Of a DNA stretch of 9,086 bases, positions 6,672 to 9,086 are shown in pieces. How positions within the stretch are numbered: position 1 is the stretch's first letter; the number at the start of each line of letters is the position of its first letter. The translations under genes and the position numbers were made by a program. The notes under the pieces are model-generated. The model did no database searches. It saw only the letters and a program-made list of their open reading frames with translations, and had not been told where the DNA came from. Origin of the DNA: Bacteriovoracaceae bacterium (GTDB taxonomy: Bacteria; Bdellovibrionota; UBA1018). The stretch spans positions 1 through 9,086 of the forward strand of contig JAHFAC010000055.1 of NCBI GenBank assembly GCA_023250755.1, given 5' to 3'.

Positions 6672-7139
6672 GTGAGTAGGGGTGGGGATTTTTTTGCTTC
6701 AACATTAAAGAAAGTGCTTCACTGGGCCCAGGGACAGTCTTTCTGGATGACCACAGCAGGGTCCGGATGTTGTGCGGATGAGCTCTTTGCGACCTTTGGG
6801 GCTCGTTATGATTTAGAGCGGTTTGGATGTTTGGCGGCTTTGGATCCAAAGCAGGCAGATCTTTTAGTGGTGAGTGGGCTAGTATCAATTAAAGCAGCGC
6901 CCCATTTGCGCACGCTTTATGACTCGATGGTTAATCCGCGTTATGTCATTGCGTTGGGGGCTTGCGCGTGTTCGGGAGGCGCATTTTGTGGGGCCGCGAA
7001 CTATTCGGTTGTTTGCGGAGTGGATCAGATTGTACCCGTAGATGTTTATGTGGCGGGATGCCCACCCAGGCCAGAGGCAATCATGAATGGATTGATTAAA
7101 TTGCAGGAAAAAATCAGTGGAATTGCCGCACAAATTTGA
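6672..7139 (+). CDS. nuoB: NuoB, complex I subunit carrying iron-sulfur cluster N2
   Basis: NuoB holds the last [4Fe-4S] cluster (N2), which passes electrons to quinone beside NuoD. The four ligands are present: the paired Cys33-Cys34 in AGSGCCADE, Cys98 in GACACSGG and Cys130 in GCPPRPEA (155 residues from GTG 6672). Glu37, the conserved acid three after the Cys pair, is kept. RYDLERFG, LYDSMVNPRYVIALGA and YSVV.G.D.IVPVDVY match the family well. Differences: the usual Phe-Gly-Leu/Thr before the Cys pair is Ala-Gly-Ser, the position after Glu-Met is Phe48 in long-form numbering (a Met near quinone in Yarrowia), and an extra Cys100 sits two residues after the third ligand. In-frame ATGs at 6645 and 6657 would add nine or five residues and overlap nuoA. 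I chose GTG 6672 for its ribosome site, with moderate confidence. It overlaps nuoC by 23 bases. Confidence 0.93.
   Translation: MSRGGDFFASTLKKVLHWAQGQSFWMTTAGSGCCADELFATFGARYDLERFGCLAALDPKQADLLVVSGLVSIKAAPHLRTLYDSMVNPRYVIALGACACSGGAFCGAANYSVVCGVDQIVPVDVYVAGCPPRPEAIMNGLIKLQEKISGIAAQI
7105..7108 (+). promoter_or_regulatory. Ribosome binding site that decides the GTG start of nuoC
   Basis: AGGA lies eight bases before GTG 7117. The alternative ATG at 7159 has only a weak GAG four bases upstream. Confidence 0.6.
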
Positions 7140-7578
7140 ATCACTTATCAAGAGATCAATGCCTGAGACCGTTCTGCAATGGCAACCTTTTGGGCGCACA
7201 AAAAAAAAGGTACTTTGGGTTGAAGGGCGCTTCTTGTTGGAGATATCCCGTGTATTGAGGGATGACCCAGAACATTGTTTAGATTGGCTAGAAAATCTTT
7301 CAGTTATGGATGTGGAGGGAGCTTTGGTATTGACTTATTTTCTTCGGTCGACACAGACACAAAGTTCTTTCCTTCTGCGTGTTTCATTAGCACCAATGAA
7401 GCCCGAGGATTCCGTGGAGACATTTTCGATTGCTTCCATTTGGCCTATGGGCAGGCGAATGGAGCTGGAGGCTTCAGAGCTTTTCGGAATTCAGTTCATC
7501 GGAAACCATAGAGAAACAGCATTAATTTTATCAGAAGACCCGAAGGGCTTTCCACAGAGGAAAGGGTATCGACGATGA
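7117..7578 (+). CDS. nuoC: NuoC, 30-kDa-type peripheral subunit of complex I
   Basis: NuoC is a structural subunit of the hydrophilic arm that packs against NuoD and NuoB. The 153-residue product is slightly short for the family. The signature region is at 107-150: IWPMGRRMELEASELFGIQF, then ALILSEDPKGFPQRKGY. This follows the family pattern of a tryptophan-proline, Glu-x-x-x-Glu-hydrophobic-Phe-Gly-Ile, then Leu-x-Glu-Asp, Gly, Pro and Arg-Lys. It is divergent: the usual Tyr-Asp before Phe-Gly-Ile is Ser-Glu, and Gly-His-Pro is Gly-Asn-His. The body (about 50-105) fits the alternating strands of the fold. The gene is separate from nuoD, unlike the fused nuoCD of E. coli. GTG 7117 is preferred over ATG 7159 because of its AGGA. 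The stop overlaps the nuoD start as ATGA. Confidence 0.88.
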   Translation: MELPHKFESLIKRSMPETVLQWQPFGRTKKKVLWVEGRFLLEISRVLRDDPEHCLDWLENLSVMDVEGALVLTYFLRSTQTQSSFLLRVSLAPMKPEDSVETFSIASIWPMGRRMELEASELFGIQFIGNHRETALILSEDPKGFPQRKGYRR

Positions 7579-8711
7579 TGGATGCGGTGAGTGAGTGCAT
7601 CGACACAGATCTCACTTCTTGGAAAATTGGCCCTTATCATGGAGCATTGCCGGGACCCATTCAGGTTCATATGGAGTTAGATGGTGAAATTATTGTTTCA
7701 GCAAAAGTCGAGACAGGTTTTCTCCACCGAGGACTTGAAAAAGAACTTGAGCTTCATTCTTGGCAAGTCGCTATGGTCTATGTTGATCATTTGGATCCTG
7801 AAGGGGCAGCCTTTGCTGAACAAGTCCTGTGTCTTGCGGTAGAGGAGATTGGTGATATTTTTGTTCCGCCAAGGGCATGCACGATTCGGGTTATTGTTCA
7901 GGAGTTGAGCAGGATCTCTGTACACTTAAATTATATGGCTCGTTTAGCACGAAGTGTGGGCGCCGATACCGTGATTCATTATATTCTCCGCGACCGTGAA
8001 AAAATTTTGGATCTCTTCGAGCTGCTTTGCGGTGCTCGTTTTTCTCTGAATTATTTTCGTTTCGGGGGCGTTCGGTCAGATATGACCGAGGGGTTTGTTG
8101 AGCGGATTTTTGAGCTTTGTGACTTACTGAAGGTTCGATTAAAAGAGTACAATGATCTTTTTTCGTTCAATCTCGCGTTTTTAGAGCGAGCAGCAGCACT
8201 TGGGATATTGAGTATGGAGATGGCATTTCGGCATGGCGTAACAGGCCCGAATGCAAGGGCTGTGGGGATCTCTTTTGATGTCAGAAAGACCCATCCCTAT
8301 AGTGGATACGCTGAACTTGATTTTAACATCCCAACAGGGGGTGGGACGGGCAAAACGTCTGGGGGCGTCTATGAAAGGTTTATACTTAGAATTAGAGAGA
8401 TTGAACAGAGCGTGGAAATTCTAAGGCAAGCGGCAGAAAAAATAACGCCCGGAGCTTATTTGGATCCTAAGTGGGAAAGAAATCCGTCTATTCCTTCGGG
8501 CGAGGCCTATTCGCGCGTAGAAAGCGCGAGAGGTCTTCTTGGGTGCCATGTTGTTTCAGATGGCGGCGCAGTACCGAACCGAATTCAGTTTCGCCCCCCT
8601 TCGATTGGATTGATCGAAGTATTTCCTCAGCTCATTGGGGGGACGAGAATTGAGGATTTGCCAGTTGTACTCGCAAGCCTTGACATAAGTATTTCGGAGA
8701 TTGATCGATGA
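7575..8711 (+). CDS. nuoD: NuoD, 49-kDa-type subunit of complex I, with an altered quinone pocket
   Basis: The 378-residue protein is clearly NuoD: GFLHRGLEK at 48-56, RACTIRVIVQELSRI at 100-114, SLNYFRFGGVRSDM, DVRKTHPYSGY, YERFILRIREIEQS, VSDGGAVPNRIQFRPPS and the terminal SEIDR. It lacks the two CxxC pairs of [NiFe] hydrogenases, so it is not a hydrogenase subunit. Aligned without gaps to the bovine subunit (offset 33), His22 keeps bovine His55 and Arg52 keeps Arg85. The quinone-contacting residues are replaced: His59 by Pro26, Tyr108 by Pro75 and Asp160 by Ser127. The surrounding anchors are kept, including Asp71, Leu73 and Asp74 around Pro75, and Gly129 and Ala130 after Ser127. The start is ATG 7575, with a second in-frame ATG at 7578; AAAGGG ends eight bases upstream. 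It shares ATGA overlaps with nuoC before it and nuoH after it, so translation is coupled. Confidence 0.96.
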   Translation: MMDAVSECIDTDLTSWKIGPYHGALPGPIQVHMELDGEIIVSAKVETGFLHRGLEKELELHSWQVAMVYVDHLDPEGAAFAEQVLCLAVEEIGDIFVPPRACTIRVIVQELSRISVHLNYMARLARSVGADTVIHYILRDREKILDLFELLCGARFSLNYFRFGGVRSDMTEGFVERIFELCDLLKVRLKEYNDLFSFNLAFLERAAALGILSMEMAFRHGVTGPNARAVGISFDVRKTHPYSGYAELDFNIPTGGGTGKTSGGVYERFILRIREIEQSVEILRQAAEKITPGAYLDPKWERNPSIPSGEAYSRVESARGLLGCHVVSDGGAVPNRIQFRPPSIGLIEVFPQLIGGTRIEDLPVVLASLDISISEIDR

Positions 8712-9086
8712 AACCATGGGTCAATGCCTGGGAAAATTTGCTGGGTTTATCTAGTGACTTATCAGAAGGGTGGGTCGCAATCATTGCGCTTCTGTTTGCG
8801 TATTTTTTGGTCATTATTCCCACAGCATTACTCGTAGCCCATCTTGAGAGAAAAATGGCAGCAGATTTTCAGGCAAGGGTTGGGCCTAGTCGAGCAGGGC
8901 CTGCTGGTTTTTTTCAGCCGATGGCCGATCTTCTTAAGCTTTTACAGAAAGATTCTGGTGGGGATCGCCGACGAGGCGAGGATTTGTGGTTTCTTATCTT
9001 AACCATGTCCTTGTTTTCGACGGTTGCCGTTCTTCCGTTGGGGACACTTTCATTGCTAGTAGACACAGACCTCAGCGCATTATTGC
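8708..9086 (+). CDS. nuoH: NuoH, ND1-type membrane subunit of complex I (3' end off the window)
   Basis: NuoH forms the mouth of the quinone channel and joins the hydrophilic and membrane arms. The first 126 codons are visible, about 40 percent of the family length. The first membrane segment is about residues 20-43 (WVAIIALLFAYFLVIIPTAL). It is followed by the cytoplasmic loop with HLERK, FQARVGPSRAGPAGFFQP and MADLLKLLQKD, matching the family's ERK, RxGPNRxGPxGxxQP and ADxxKLxxKE. The conserved Asn after Gly-Pro is Ser, and the Pro of the Lys-Glu-Asp-x-x-Pro motif is missing; instead there is GGDRRRGED. A second membrane segment starts near residue 97. The acidic and basic residues of the channel entrance seen in other NuoH proteins are kept, in contrast to NuoD and NuoA. 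ATG 8708 overlaps the nuoD stop (ATGA) and has GGAG eight bases upstream. Confidence 0.96.
   Translation, partial: MKPWVNAWENLLGLSSDLSEGWVAIIALLFAYFLVIIPTALLVAHLERKMAADFQARVGPSRAGPAGFFQPMADLLKLLQKDSGGDRRRGEDLWFLILTMSLFSTVAVLPLGTLSLLVDTDLSALL

Noticed and set aside
7575..8711. [NiFe] hydrogenase large subunit instead of NuoD
   Set aside because: Neither CxxC metal-binding pair is present; the N-terminal position has His-Arg-Gly and the C terminus is the NuoD-type Glu-Ile-Asp-Arg.

Overview
The window is a gene-dense stretch of a Gram-negative bacterial chromosome, a little under half G+C by eye. It has two divergent operons that meet at a 106-base intergenic region (6166-6271). SurA implies an outer membrane. 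The order mfd, parvulin isomerase, surA, pdxA, read away from a complex I operon, resembles what I recall from Bdellovibrio-like and other former deltaproteobacteria. That taxonomic guess is only moderately confident. I see no mobile element, CRISPR array, tRNA, rRNA or clear terminator, and no gene-free stretch longer than 106 bases.

Left part, minus strand, read right to left: mfd (transcription-repair coupling factor), a secreted PpiC-type peptidyl-prolyl isomerase, a SurA-like periplasmic chaperone, and the first two thirds of pdxA (vitamin B6 synthesis, running off the left edge). Gaps of 52, 16 and 11 bases suggest one transcript. mfd is broken by one in-frame TAG at 4960-4962. It falls between the UvrB-like, UvrA-binding module and the RNA-polymerase-binding and translocase modules. 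Both halves are otherwise intact and in the same frame, so this is a recent nonsense mutation, a base error or a real split. pdxA carries three tandem in-frame copies of a 12-base unit that lengthen a loop near the active site by eight residues.

Right part, plus strand: nuoA-nuoB-nuoC-nuoD-nuoH, the start of a complex I (NADH:quinone oxidoreductase type) operon whose genes touch or overlap. nuoD runs straight into nuoH, so the NADH-oxidising module genes nuoE, nuoF and nuoG are not in their usual place.

The strongest unusual signal is in the complex I subunits. NuoD aligns without gaps to the mitochondrial 49-kDa subunit across the quinone pocket. Yet all three residues that handle the quinone head group (bovine His59, Tyr108, Asp160) are replaced by Pro, Pro and Ser. 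NuoA has also lost its three conserved membrane acids and the usual loop motif, while NuoB keeps all four ligands of cluster N2. This looks like an energy-coupling complex I relative with an intact iron-sulfur terminus but a remodelled or abandoned quinone site.

The intergenic region carries two sigma70-like promoters facing away from each other with overlapping elements, so transcription of mfd and of the nuo operon may interfere.
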